Part shown: positions 36,889 to 46,354 of the stretch, one piece after another
Layout: the number at the start of each line of letters is the position of its first letter
Position numbering within the stretch: position 1 is the first letter of the stretch
Assembly (NCBI GenBank): GCA_903915465.1
Contig: CAIWTA010000246.1
Span: forward strand, 1-64,000
DNA from: an uncultured Bacteroidales bacterium
GTDB lineage: Bacteria; Bacteroidota; Bacteroidia; Bacteroidales; FEN-979
Direction of reading: 5' to 3'
DNA: 64,000 nucleotides
Program-made: the position numbers and the translations under genes
The notes under the pieces: model-generated
Databases searched by the model: none
Told to the model about the DNA's origin: nothing
What the model saw: the letters and a program-made list of their open reading frames with translations, nothing else

Positions 36889-38346
36889 CTAAACTTTTCC
36901 TGAATTTGATTCTGTGGGGTCTGTGGATAAATCTTTTTTCACATAAAACAGATCCATTGCAACAAGCACTGCGATGAATCCCCAGAATGGAACAGATGCT
37001 TTATCAGTATCCAGGAAGTCGTTCATAGTGCCGTGAAAAAAGTATGTAATCAGGCCGAGCGTGATGGAAAGGCTTAACATCTTAATCTCACTGGAATCAG
37101 CTTTCTTATATATTCTCAAACCGGTAGTAATTGTGAAAATGAGGAGTGCAACAACGCCCAGGAACCCAAGGACACCTGATTCAGCTAATGGACCAATATA
37201 CTCGCTATGCGCATTTCCTTTATCCCCGGCATTGGTGCTTATCCGGGTCTTTTCACTGGCATGTTGATAGGGTGCATATTCAAACTGGTACGTACCTGGC
37301 CCAAAGCCAAAAACCGGATGTTCTTTAAACATGCGGAATGCCGATTGCCAACGGTTAATCCTTTCTAAGTTTGAATCGTCGGTGGTGACATTTGAAATAG
37401 ACTGAAGGTGTTCAATAAAATTTGCTGATGAACCTTGTTTGTTTTTTTCGAGCCGGTCCCATATTTCATTCTGGAATAGAAAAAAAACACTGGCAAAAAA
37501 AGCTAGTGTAACAACAATCCATTTCAGCTTGATTTTAAAGACAATAACTAAGTATACCATCAGGGCGGCTGCCAGACTGACCCAGGCTGCCCGGCTAAAA
37601 GAAAGCACAAGTGCAACAATCAGCACAAGCAAAACGATAAAAGAGAAGAACCTGGTTAGTTTTGAATGGGTTTTCGTAAATGAGAAACCAATGAAGATTG
37701 GAATAAACAAACTTAGAATTGCCCCATATGCAGTATGGTCGTTAAAAAAAGGTTCCATCACCCAGTGTCCGGCCTGTTCTTCAAACCCATAAAGGTAATG
37801 ATTATAAGTAGTGTAGGCAATTACGCCCAATAACGGGATCGTATAAACCCAGATAAACAATCGGATATTTTTTGTATTCTTGAATAATAATATTCCAATA
37901 AAATAAAAAGGAACGAGAAACCATAGCCTTGCAATAAGGAATTTAAAAGAAACCAGAGGAATCTGGCTTGTAAGGGACGTAATAAATATCCATGCCAGCT
38001 GTAAAAGGATAACAATTGTCACCGGGTGTTTCAGAATGTTTCGGTCGTAGTTATTATCATATATCAGTTTGATACAGAAAAGTGCCAACACTCCAGCCAT
38101 CAGTGGTTCTGTGGGTATGGAAACGCCCACTCCGAATTCAATATCCCGAAGGTTGATAGCTAGCGGAGTAAAGAAGGCGATCAGGAATATGATTTTGTCA
38201 AGCGATCGTATATAAAGAAAAAGAACCAGGATAGCGACGGGAATTAAGAGAGCCCAGTACATATCCCGGATCATCAGGTAGGCGTTCAATAAAATAAAAA
38301 CCAAACTGATAAAATAAACCCATCTGATTTTTGTTCTTTCCAGCAC
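36889..38346 (-). CDS. O-antigen ligase/polymerase family membrane protein
   Basis: A 485-residue integral membrane protein with about a dozen hydrophobic segments and the large periplasmic loop typical of the Wzy/WaaL family, marked by FKEHPVFGFGPGTYQFEYAPY and NAHSEYIGPLAESGVLGFLG. It either joins O-antigen to lipid A core or polymerises repeat units; the two cannot be told apart by sequence alone. It is the last gene of a leftward run of a flippase and two Wzz-like proteins, which together make a Wzx/Wzy-type surface polysaccharide export set. Confidence 0.85.
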   Translation of the reverse strand: MLERTKIRWVYFISLVFILLNAYLMIRDMYWALLIPVAILVLFLYIRSLDKIIFLIAFFTPLAINLRDIEFGVGVSIPTEPLMAGVLALFCIKLIYDNNYDRNILKHPVTIVILLQLAWIFITSLTSQIPLVSFKFLIARLWFLVPFYFIGILLFKNTKNIRLFIWVYTIPLLGVIAYTTYNHYLYGFEEQAGHWVMEPFFNDHTAYGAILSLFIPIFIGFSFTKTHSKLTRFFSFIVLLVLIVALVLSFSRAAWVSLAAALMVYLVIVFKIKLKWIVVTLAFFASVFFLFQNEIWDRLEKNKQGSSANFIEHLQSISNVTTDDSNLERINRWQSAFRMFKEHPVFGFGPGTYQFEYAPYQHASEKTRISTNAGDKGNAHSEYIGPLAESGVLGFLGVVALLIFTITTGLRIYKKADSSEIKMLSLSITLGLITYFFHGTMNDFLDTDKASVPFWGFIAVLVAMDLFYVKKDLSTDPTESNSGKV

Positions 38347-38367
38347 GGCTTCAGAGAATAAACAACA

Positions 38368-39333
38368 TTAGATTTTTTTCGATGGGTCATTCACCGGGAT
38401 GGGTCTGGTCCTTCTGCTCTCAATCACACCAATTACAATGATTGCCAGAAATAGAGCAGACAGTGAAGAAACAACAACAAATATCCAGCGGATAGGATAA
38501 GATTTTTTGTCGGCTGGAAACGGTTTATTCAGAACATTCAAATACGTGTAATTCCGGTTATAATTCAGTATTGCCCTGTCGTATTCTAGCTTCAGTGCAC
38601 CATATTGATTTGCTTCAGACAGCAAAAGGTTTGAGATCATCTCCCGATGACCTCCTTTTTCTTCCAGGTTTTTTCTCAGTTTTTGTGCTTCTGATCTGTT
38701 TGAGGAGCCACCGGAAAGTATAGCACGCATCACTTCCCTGGTTTGGCTCTGGTAATCCAGCAACCCGAATTTTACCCCCAGCTCCTGTGCCTGCATTTGT
38801 AGTGAATCCAGCTCCTTTTTCTTATAATCTGTTATTTCCCGGTAGTTCTGAACAACTTCCTGAAACTTTTCTTTATGCATGTATCGAACCTTAAGATTAT
38901 ACTGGTTCAGGATTTCATTTACCATATTGCAGGCGATCGTTGGATCCTTATCCCACACTTCAATTCCCACAGCTGAATACGGGGTTTTATTGATTTTCAC
39001 CTTTTGCCCATATTCCCACAGCAGCGTACTCAAAAAATATTTGCTGCCGGGGTCAATTCCATAATGCTTGGGAAGATCGAATTTCTGCACGATACTGTCG
39101 CGAATATCCTTCGATTGCAGAATCTGTATCATTTGCTCCGTTTCGCTTTCATCCGAATAAGGAGAAATGTTGGAAGGATAAACAATAGCGAAAGATTTAA
39201 AAAGGGAAGTGATAAAGATAGAGCTGGAAAAGAAAGCTGCAACCAATGCTGCCCCACAAACAATTGTGGCAAGGTGAATTTTCCACCGGATCAGAATGTC
39301 GATAATGTTTTTACTTTTAAAGTAATCTTCCAT
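38368..39333 (-). CDS. Wzz-like chain-length protein (second copy)
   Basis: A 321-residue inner membrane protein with two terminal membrane segments (about 18-40 and near 280-305, FVVVSSLSALFLAIIVIGVIE) and a coiled-coil-rich periplasmic domain between them (EVVQNYREITDYKKKELDSL). This is the Wzz/GumC-type arrangement that sets polysaccharide chain length; no kinase domain follows. The track ORF starts at 39411, inside the previous gene; the ATG at 39333 (MEDYFKSKNIID) fits better. It is a diverged paralogue of its upstream neighbour (YSAVGIEVWDKDPTIACNM versus YMAVQISVLDKDPQMSCDI). Confidence 0.8.
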   Translation of the reverse strand: MEDYFKSKNIIDILIRWKIHLATIVCGAALVAAFFSSSIFITSLFKSFAIVYPSNISPYSDESETEQMIQILQSKDIRDSIVQKFDLPKHYGIDPGSKYFLSTLLWEYGQKVKINKTPYSAVGIEVWDKDPTIACNMVNEILNQYNLKVRYMHKEKFQEVVQNYREITDYKKKELDSLQMQAQELGVKFGLLDYQSQTREVMRAILSGGSSNRSEAQKLRKNLEEKGGHREMISNLLLSEANQYGALKLEYDRAILNYNRNYTYLNVLNKPFPADKKSYPIRWIFVVVSSLSALFLAIIVIGVIESRRTRPIPVNDPSKKI

Positions 39334-39370
39334 AGGAATTATTTTTCTGATAAAATCTATTCTATATAAA

Positions 39371-40411
39371 TCAGGATAACCGGAATTTCTTCTGTGATTT
39401 GAATGCGGCAATCTTCTCTATCATAACAATCAAAATGATTGCAAGAAATAATGCAGAAGTAGCGGATACAAGAATAATCAGCCATCGAACGGGATAGGAT
39501 TTCCTTTCAGCTTTGTAGGCATTATTTACAATAAACTTTTGGGGAACATCTTCTTCAGCATCTACTTTGGCTTCTTTGAATTTTGATTGCAACAATGTAA
39601 GCTGTTGTGTTTTAAATTCCAAGGCATTTTTTAGCGACATGTAAATGCCGCCATACAGCCCAAGAACATCCAGCCTTTTCTGCAATCCGGCCATTGCAGC
39701 GCGGTTATTATTCATGGTTGCAATAGCCATTTGCTGATTCAGTGCCTGCGACTGGTACTCGACATCATTCACGCCCAGTTTGCCAATCGCAACGATGGAA
39801 TCAGTAATTCCTGCGACTTCCACTTTCAATGTATTGTATTCAGCCTCCACGATCTTGAAACCCCTGAAGGCTCTCTGGCGGATCATTTCATTCTTTGTAG
39901 AGTCGAGCAGATCAGAAATCTTGTTAGCGATATCACAAGACATTTGTGGATCTTTATCCAGCACAGAAATCTGAACTGCCATATATTCGGTTCTGCAAAA
40001 AGAAATGTTTTTTTCGTATTCTTTGTAAAGCGACTCATTCTTATATTTGGAACCGGAATCAATTTCGTAATGTTCCAAAAGATTGAATCTTTTAATAATC
40101 CGATCCCGGATCTTATTGGAATTAAGAACCTGAAGCAATTGTTCTGCCTGTTCATCTTCTCCTATCGTCATCAGATCCTGTCCCTTTCCAGGTTGATCAC
40201 TCAGCAGGGCTTTTGAAACAGAGTTGGTACTTGCTGGAAAAAGGATAACTGTAGATTTAAACTTCGGTGTAATGAACCAGGGAGACGAAAAGAACCAGGC
40301 ACCCAAAACAGCGACAATCAGAACCAGGGAAAGCGGTTTACGCCATTTATAGAGAAAGACAATAAAACTGGAAGAATCAAAATCCTCATTCCTTTTAACT
40401 TCATGTTTCAT
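39371..40411 (-). CDS. Wzz-like chain-length protein (first copy)
   Basis: A 346-residue inner membrane protein with an N-terminal membrane segment (LSLVLIVAVLGAWFF) and a C-terminal one (WLIILVSATSALFLAIILIVMIE), separated by a periplasmic coiled-coil domain. The Wzz-like signature lies just before the second segment (AERKSYPVRW), and the same motif occurs in the next gene. It probably regulates chain length or acts as a co-polymerase with the Wzy-like protein. Two unequal copies may assemble as hetero-oligomers, which is speculation. It follows the flippase after 112 bases. Confidence 0.8.
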   Translation of the reverse strand: MKHEVKRNEDFDSSSFIVFLYKWRKPLSLVLIVAVLGAWFFSSPWFITPKFKSTVILFPASTNSVSKALLSDQPGKGQDLMTIGEDEQAEQLLQVLNSNKIRDRIIKRFNLLEHYEIDSGSKYKNESLYKEYEKNISFCRTEYMAVQISVLDKDPQMSCDIANKISDLLDSTKNEMIRQRAFRGFKIVEAEYNTLKVEVAGITDSIVAIGKLGVNDVEYQSQALNQQMAIATMNNNRAAMAGLQKRLDVLGLYGGIYMSLKNALEFKTQQLTLLQSKFKEAKVDAEEDVPQKFIVNNAYKAERKSYPVRWLIILVSATSALFLAIILIVMIEKIAAFKSQKKFRLS

Positions 40412-40523
40412 AGGAAAATTCGCTCAATTATTTGCCAAAATTAGATATATTTCTGTAATGTACAAACCTGAAGTGTAGGAATCAGAAAATCAGGTTATGA
40501 ATCTCCGGGCCACGAGTGAATTA

Positions 40524-42002
40524 TCAATTGTCTTCTCGCAAGATTCTGGCCATAGAACGGATGTTCAGGAGTTTCAGTACACCTGCCAGCCCAAATGAGA
40601 AAAAGATCATCAGAACAAAATTCGGGAACCAGGTTTTTGCAGGTGAAATTATGCCGCCCCAAAGAGGTGACAACTGCCGCGAAAGGATGTTGAAGATCAC
40701 AACACCCAGAATAAATAAAAACAACGTAAAGAGGTATCGGTAATTGATCTGAAATTTGAATACTTTTTGAACGATAATCACTTGTGCAATGGCAATGAAG
40801 AATTGGGTGATCAGGCTGGCATAGGCTGATCCGACAGCCTCCATCGTGGGAATCAAAAAAAGGTTAATGAGGAAATTTATTACCAGGCCGCAGCCGGAGA
40901 TTATGCTAATCTCTCTGAGATTTCCATTGGCTGTCAGCAAAGTGCCGAAGATGTATGAAGTTGAAACAGCTACAAAACCTCCCATCAGCAGGCGAAAAAC
41001 CCGGGCCGATTCCAGGATATGCTCATCATAAAGCAGATCCATGAGTTCATAGCTATAAAAAACCGAACTTATAGCAACGATGACGGCAATAGTTATAAGC
41101 AATGTAAAAGACAATTTCACCATCTTTTCTACCGACTGTTTGTGCTTGATCATTCTGGAAAAGACCGGAATCAGGAGCACGCCAAACAAATAAGCAATCA
41201 TATTTGCAGCATCCAGTAAGCGAAACCCTGATGCATAGATACCTATTTGTTTATCTCCCAGTTTCCCAGGAAGTAGTTTCCCGAGCATCACCGGATCGAG
41301 TCGATTGTAAAATGTCATCAGAAGTACCATCAAGGCAAATGGCATGCTTTGTTTCATGATTGCCAGAAAAAATGGCCAGTGAAAATTCAGTTTCCTGAAG
41401 CGGGCCTTCTTAATCACAATTAATGAAGCTACAAGGGCAGTCGTAATATAGGCAGCCGTTTGTGCATAAACAAACCATTCGATCTTAAATTTTGTCACCG
41501 TAAGATGTCCCCACAACAGGATACCGCAAAAAACGATCATAAGAAAACGGTCGAGGACTGATAACAGGCTATCGGTCTTGAACATGAGCAATCCTGAAAT
41601 ATTGGATCTCAGATAAAGCACGAGCGAAATCAGGATCTGGTTAAAACAAAGCCAGGCTAAGAGTTTTAGCTGTGCCGGATTATATTTTAAGAAAAATGCA
41701 ACAGTAAAAGCAACCAGGACATAAACCAGGGACAGGAGTAATTTCATGACCACAATTGCAGAAAAATGTTTGTTCAGCAATTGATGGTTCTGCGCAATAT
41801 TCCGGTTGTTGAAATTCGTGATCCCAAGATCGAGCAGGATATTAAAAAGAAAGGAGAAATTAAATACTTCGAAGTAGAATCCATAATCCACCACTCCGGT
41901 GATGATCTGTACATTCCTATCGATTGCGAAAATCCAGACTGGTTTTATCAGGAGGTTAAGCAAAAGCAGCAACCCCAGGTTTGTCAGAAATTTTCGCTGC
42001 AT
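40524..42002 (-). CDS. Polysaccharide flippase (MOP superfamily, Wzx-like)
   Basis: A 492-residue protein with about 12-14 membrane segments and no soluble domain, typical of the oligosaccharide flippases that turn lipid-linked repeat units across the inner membrane. The opening (MQRKFLTNLGLLLLLNLLIKPVWIF) and the central segment MPFALMVLLMTFYNRLDPVMLGKLL fit the family. It heads the leftward operon with two Wzz-like proteins and the ligase/polymerase. The sugar it carries cannot be told. A TAACTTTG -7 element lies upstream on the same strand. Confidence 0.87.
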   Translation of the reverse strand: MQRKFLTNLGLLLLLNLLIKPVWIFAIDRNVQIITGVVDYGFYFEVFNFSFLFNILLDLGITNFNNRNIAQNHQLLNKHFSAIVVMKLLLSLVYVLVAFTVAFFLKYNPAQLKLLAWLCFNQILISLVLYLRSNISGLLMFKTDSLLSVLDRFLMIVFCGILLWGHLTVTKFKIEWFVYAQTAAYITTALVASLIVIKKARFRKLNFHWPFFLAIMKQSMPFALMVLLMTFYNRLDPVMLGKLLPGKLGDKQIGIYASGFRLLDAANMIAYLFGVLLIPVFSRMIKHKQSVEKMVKLSFTLLITIAVIVAISSVFYSYELMDLLYDEHILESARVFRLLMGGFVAVSTSYIFGTLLTANGNLREISIISGCGLVINFLINLFLIPTMEAVGSAYASLITQFFIAIAQVIIVQKVFKFQINYRYLFTLFLFILGVVIFNILSRQLSPLWGGIISPAKTWFPNFVLMIFFSFGLAGVLKLLNIRSMARILREDN

Positions 42003-42075
42003 ATTAAAAAAGTAAAAAGCTCTTTGAAACAGAAACTTTTCGTCAATACTTGGAAAATAATTCAGATATTTGCTA

Positions 42076-42083
42076 CAAAGTTA
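42076..42083 (-). promoter_or_regulatory. Putative -7 promoter element (polysaccharide operon)
   Basis: On the minus strand this reads TAACTTTG, matching TAnnTTTG, 74 bases before the flippase start codon. No clear TTG at the right spacing. A near match for the opposite direction (GATATTTG) ends a few bases to the left and could serve the glycosyltransferase gene at 42134. Confidence 0.4.
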
Positions 42084-42133
42084 ATAATTAAACTTTTGTC
42101 ATATCATAATAATTCCTTCTTTCCCTTTCTGAA

Positions 42134-43264
42134 ATGAACATTGCTGTTAACACCCGTTTACTTATCAAAGGCAAATTGGAAGGAATAGGATGGTTCACTT
42201 ACGAATCTCTTAAGAGAATCACTACGCAGCATCCGGAGCATCACTTTTATTTCATTTTTGACCAGCCATTTGACCGGAGCTTTATTTTTTCAAACAACAT
42301 CACCCCCATCGTCTTATTCCCTCCTGCGAGACATCCATTTCTTTTCTACATCTGGTTCGAAATACGGCTTCCCAGGCTACTGAAAAAGCTGAATCCAGAC
42401 CTGTTCCTGTCTCCCGACGGATATTTGTCCCTCCGTTCCGGAATAAAATCCGTTGCTGTATTTCATGATCTGAGTTTTGAACATTACCCTGAACATATTC
42501 CCTTTTTTAGTCGCATGCATTACCGGCATTTTTTTCCAAAATTTGCACAAAAGGCCACACGTATCGTCACTGTTTCCCAATTTTCAAAACATGATATACA
42601 TCAGCAATATGGTGTCAACACTGCGAAGATTGATGTTGTGTACGATGGTGCAAATGAGGATTACAGACCTTTGCCAATAAAGGAACAAGACGTTATTCGC
42701 AAACGGTTCACAAACGGTTGTCCCTATTTTATTTTTATCGGGTCGCTGCATCCCCGGAAAAACCTGGTCAATCTGTTCAAAGCGTTTGATATCTTTAAAA
42801 ACACTACGGGATCAGATATTAAACTTCTTATCGTTGGTGCGAAGAAATGGTGGACTAAAGATATCAGCAGAACTTTTAAAAGTATGGACCATTCCGGAGA
42901 AGTTGTCTTCAGCGGGCGGCTGAATGCAGAAGAACTTGTCAAGGTTTTGGGGTCATCACTTGCACTGACCTATGTTTCTTACTTTGAAGGTTTCGGAATT
43001 CCCATTGTTGAAGCGTTTAGATGCGGAACTCCTGTGATTACTTCCAACGTCACTTCCATGCCGGAAGTAGCCGGAGATGCTGCATTGCTTGTCGATCCTT
43101 TTAATCCCCGGTCGATTGCAGATGCCATGATCCAGGTGTTTGAAATTCCTGAACTATCAAAAAAGCTGGCTTTGGCAGGAGAAAAACGCAAAGATGAATT
43201 TACCTGGCAGAAAACCGCCGACCGGCTTTGGGAATCAATTGAAAAAGCAGTAAAATCAAACTAA
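42134..43264 (+). CDS. Glycosyltransferase family 4 protein
   Basis: A 376-residue GT-B fold enzyme. The N-terminal half includes GIGWFTYESLKRI, and the C-terminal nucleotide-sugar domain shows IFIGSLHPRKNLVNLFKAF and the EX7E-type motif FEGFGIPIVEAFRCGTPVITS. It transfers a sugar from an activated donor with retention, probably in surface glycan synthesis given the flippase operon that starts 131 bases away on the other strand. Donor and acceptor are unknown. Gene spacing to purD is only four bases, so it may be transcribed with a housekeeping gene. Confidence 0.9.
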   Translation: MNIAVNTRLLIKGKLEGIGWFTYESLKRITTQHPEHHFYFIFDQPFDRSFIFSNNITPIVLFPPARHPFLFYIWFEIRLPRLLKKLNPDLFLSPDGYLSLRSGIKSVAVFHDLSFEHYPEHIPFFSRMHYRHFFPKFAQKATRIVTVSQFSKHDIHQQYGVNTAKIDVVYDGANEDYRPLPIKEQDVIRKRFTNGCPYFIFIGSLHPRKNLVNLFKAFDIFKNTTGSDIKLLIVGAKKWWTKDISRTFKSMDHSGEVVFSGRLNAEELVKVLGSSLALTYVSYFEGFGIPIVEAFRCGTPVITSNVTSMPEVAGDAALLVDPFNPRSIADAMIQVFEIPELSKKLALAGEKRKDEFTWQKTADRLWESIEKAVKSN

Positions 43265-43268
43265 AGCT

Positions 43269-44549
43269 ATGAATATCCTCCTCCTGGGATCCGGAGGCCG
43301 CGAACATGCAATCGCATGGAAACTGGCACAAAGCAACCTCCTGAACAGGCTGTTCATCGCTCCGGGAAATGCAGGAACTGCTGAAATCGGAACAAACATT
43401 ATCCTTTCCATAACCGACTTTCCTGCTATCAAAACTTTTGTGTTAAAGCATCAAATCGAGATGGTAATTGTAGGTCCTGAAGATCCTCTGGTGAAAGGAA
43501 TTCATGATTTCTTTCTTTCAGATATCGAAATATCAGGGATCCCGGTTATTGGTCCGGTTCAAAAAGGAGCCATGCTTGAAGGATCCAAGGATTTTGCCAA
43601 AAAGTTTATGAACCGTTATAAGATTCCAACGGCTGCTTACCAAACTTTCACTATGAGTTCACTTGACGAAGGCATCAGCTTCATCCGGAACTCACAGGCG
43701 CCTTATGTTTTGAAAGCTGACGGACTCGCTGCCGGCAAAGGAGTTATTATCTGCCAGACTGCCGGGGAAGCTACGGAAGAACTGCAATCCATGCTCCTGG
43801 ATGCCAAATTTGGCGAAGCTTCGGAAAAGGTTGTCGTTGAAAAATTCCTGAAAGGAATCGAATTATCTGTTTTCGTATTAACAGATGGAAAAACTTACCT
43901 GATTCTGCCGGAAGCAAAGGATTATAAAAAGATCGGTGAAGGTGATACTGGTCCAAATACCGGCGGAATGGGATCCGTTTCCCCGGTACCTTTTGCCGAT
44001 AAGGATTTCATGGAAAAAGTCGAAACAACTATCATCCGCCCTACAATGAATGGATTAATCAATGAAGGAATTGATTACCGGGGTTTTATCTTTTTCGGAT
44101 TGATCAAGGTCGGGATTGATCCATATGTCATAGAATATAATTGCCGCCTGGGTGATCCTGAAGCTGAATCTGTTTTACCGCGCATCAGGAATGACCTGCT
44201 TGAACTTTTCATTGCTGTGGGAAAACAAAAATTGGAAGATGAATCAATCCTGGTTGATCCGAGACATGCCGTCACAGTTATGCTGGTTTCGAAGGGATAT
44301 CCTGATTCATACGAAAAAGGAAAAGAAATTGTCGGGCTGGACCGTACAAAGGAAAGTTTTGTTTTTCATGCAGGAACAACAAGAGATCCTTCATCCGGAA
44401 AAATTCTTTCAACTGGTGGCCGGGTCATTGCCGTTTCATCGGTTTGCAACAATACGAAACAAGCACTTTCAAAATCTTACGCCAATGCTGAAACGATTGA
44501 TTTTGAAGGGAAATATTACCGAAAAGACATTGGTTTCGATCTGGTATAA
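43269..44549 (+). CDS. purD: Phosphoribosylamine-glycine ligase
   Basis: Second step of purine synthesis: ATP-dependent joining of glycine to 5-phosphoribosylamine. The 426-residue protein starts with MNILLLGSGGREHAIAWKL, the family signature, and has the ATP-grasp stretch YVLKADGLAAGKGVIIC and the GDTGPNTGGMGSVSPV segment, followed by EYNCRLGDPEAE with the metal site. Length and order are normal. It lies between a glycosyltransferase and a DUF6427 membrane protein. Confidence 0.96.
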   Translation: MNILLLGSGGREHAIAWKLAQSNLLNRLFIAPGNAGTAEIGTNIILSITDFPAIKTFVLKHQIEMVIVGPEDPLVKGIHDFFLSDIEISGIPVIGPVQKGAMLEGSKDFAKKFMNRYKIPTAAYQTFTMSSLDEGISFIRNSQAPYVLKADGLAAGKGVIICQTAGEATEELQSMLLDAKFGEASEKVVVEKFLKGIELSVFVLTDGKTYLILPEAKDYKKIGEGDTGPNTGGMGSVSPVPFADKDFMEKVETTIIRPTMNGLINEGIDYRGFIFFGLIKVGIDPYVIEYNCRLGDPEAESVLPRIRNDLLELFIAVGKQKLEDESILVDPRHAVTVMLVSKGYPDSYEKGKEIVGLDRTKESFVFHAGTTRDPSSGKILSTGGRVIAVSSVCNNTKQALSKSYANAETIDFEGKYYRKDIGFDLV

Positions 44550-44622
44550 ACGAGTACTGATAATCAAGTGGACAATGAAAAAAGTTGTTTTTAATTGTAA
44601 CTCAACGATCCTGATATAATAA

Positions 44623-45612
44623 ATGTTTCTACGCTTTTTCCGGTCAAGTTTCTTTTCTCAATACCTGGCGATCATCATTGCCGGGCTTCTGTTATGGGGT
44701 CGTGCATTTTTTGTTCCACCACTTATGCCGGTTGCCTCAGGGCCGGTTCCTCTGTATAAGCTGCTTTTCTTCCTTCTCTCTGATCTTCCTTTGCTGGCGG
44801 TGATACTGGGTTATCTTCTGAATTTATTTTCTGCTTTTTACCTTAATTTTTTATTGACAAAGCATGAAATTCTTGCAAAAAACTCTTCCCTTGCGGCATT
44901 TCTTTTCCTTGTCCTTGTTAGCTATTACCCCGTTCTGTTAACCCTTCACCCTGTCAATATCTGCCTTTTCATTCTCTTGCTCGTTCTCGAAAAAATCTTT
45001 GCTTCATACAGCCGCCAGGAACCGCTTGACCTGGCATATACTGCAGGATTCCTAATCGGGATAGGAGTCATGTTTTATTTTCCGTTTATTTTCTTTTATG
45101 TGTTGATCCTGATTGCTTTTATTGTTTTCCGAACTTCGAGTTTACGTGAATGGTTCAGCTCTTTCATCGGTTTGGGTTCTCCTTTTATTTTTCTGATTAT
45201 TTATTATTTCTGGTTTGATGAGGTAAAGGTCAAACTCCTTGAATATTGCAGTTCATTTGTTCCTTTCTTTAACCTGGAATCATTCAGGAATGCAGGATTC
45301 CTGATTTTCACAGCCATTCAATTCTTTTTTTTACTCTTTGGGATTTTTGCAGGTCTGGCGAGGATTTCGGAGAGAACAATTGAGATCCGGCGCAAAACGA
45401 TCCTTCTTATCTGGCTGGCAGTTATTGTACTTCTTAGTTTCCCTTTTGTTGGTTCGCTTCTTCCTTATCACCTGTTAATTTCCTTCATCACGGTCTCCGC
45501 TCTGCTCTCCTTGTATATCCTGAGATTAAGGAACACTTTCTGGCAGGAAATTGGTCTAATGCTGTTGATTTTTTTAGTACTCGTGCACAATCTCTTCCCG
45601 CTTTTCATATGA
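44623..45612 (+). CDS. DUF6427-type integral membrane protein
   Basis: A 329-residue, strongly hydrophobic protein with about 8-10 membrane segments, opening with [29 protein letters not shown]. It has the look of the Bacteroidota family I know as DUF6427, whose role is not established. The last four bases overlap rnhB (ATGA), so translation is probably coupled. I see no catalytic motif. Confidence is higher for it being a real membrane protein than for the family name. Confidence 0.72.
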   Translation: MFLRFFRSSFFSQYLAIIIAGLLLWGRAFFVPPLMPVASGPVPLYKLLFFLLSDLPLLAVILGYLLNLFSAFYLNFLLTKHEILAKNSSLAAFLFLVLVSYYPVLLTLHPVNICLFILLLVLEKIFASYSRQEPLDLAYTAGFLIGIGVMFYFPFIFFYVLILIAFIVFRTSSLREWFSSFIGLGSPFIFLIIYYFWFDEVKVKLLEYCSSFVPFFNLESFRNAGFLIFTAIQFFFLLFGIFAGLARISERTIEIRRKTILLIWLAVIVLLSFPFVGSLLPYHLLISFITVSALLSLYILRLRNTFWQEIGLMLLIFLVLVHNLFPLFI

Positions 45613-46229
45613 AAAAGATTATAAAGACACCACTGAAGAGTTATTTTTCAAAGGATCTTTTGGAAGCAGGATGTGATGAAGCCGGCCGTGGATGCCTCGC
45701 CGGACCAGTTTTTGCGGCAGCAGTTATACTTCCCAGAGATTTTACCAGCAATGTGCTTGATGATTCGAAAAAACTCACATTCAAGCAGCGAATTTCCCTC
45801 CGGCTTGTAATCCAAACAAGTGCACTCGCCTGGTCGGTGGCACAAGTGGATGCACAGGAAATCGACCGGATAAATATTCTCAATGCTTCATTTGCTGCAA
45901 TGCACCTTGCTATTCAAACACTTCACCTGAGACCTGAGCTGCTCCTGATCGACGGAAACCGCTTCAAGGAATATCCTGGTATACCCCATCAATGCATTGT
46001 CAAAGGTGATGGAAAATTTCTTTCAATTGCAGCAGCATCGATTCTTGCTAAAACCTACCGTGATGATTTCATGCTCGAAATGGACAAGAAACTCCCACAG
46101 TATAACTGGAAGAAAAATAAAGGATATCCTACAAAAAAACATCGTGAAGGGATTGCCATGTTTGGCGCAACTCCTTTGCATAGGATGAGTTTCAACCTGC
46201 TTGGCCAGCTAAAGATTGATCTGTATTAG
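45609..46229 (+). CDS. rnhB: Ribonuclease HII
   Basis: Removes RNA from RNA-DNA hybrids and single ribonucleotides from DNA. The 206-residue protein has the catalytic pair D23-E24 in [19 protein letters not shown], a further aspartate D115 in LLIDGNRF, and [21 protein letters not shown]. The conserved GYPTKKH segment appears near 172. Normal length for a class II enzyme. It follows DUF6427 with a four-base overlap. Confidence 0.95.
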   Translation: MKKIIKTPLKSYFSKDLLEAGCDEAGRGCLAGPVFAAAVILPRDFTSNVLDDSKKLTFKQRISLRLVIQTSALAWSVAQVDAQEIDRINILNASFAAMHLAIQTLHLRPELLLIDGNRFKEYPGIPHQCIVKGDGKFLSIAAASILAKTYRDDFMLEMDKKLPQYNWKKNKGYPTKKHREGIAMFGATPLHRMSFNLLGQLKIDLY

Positions 46230-46354
46230 AACTTACGATTGGACGATTTACGATTTACGAATAAATTCTTTCAGATACTTACTTTTACTATTCTTTTTTT
46301 TCATCTTTTTTTCATCTACTTTTGATTTTTCTTTCCATTTCCGAGACCATTTGA

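Noticed and set aside
44152-44619. 155-residue ORF overlapping purD
   Set aside because: It lies in another frame of the purD coding region and has no family features.
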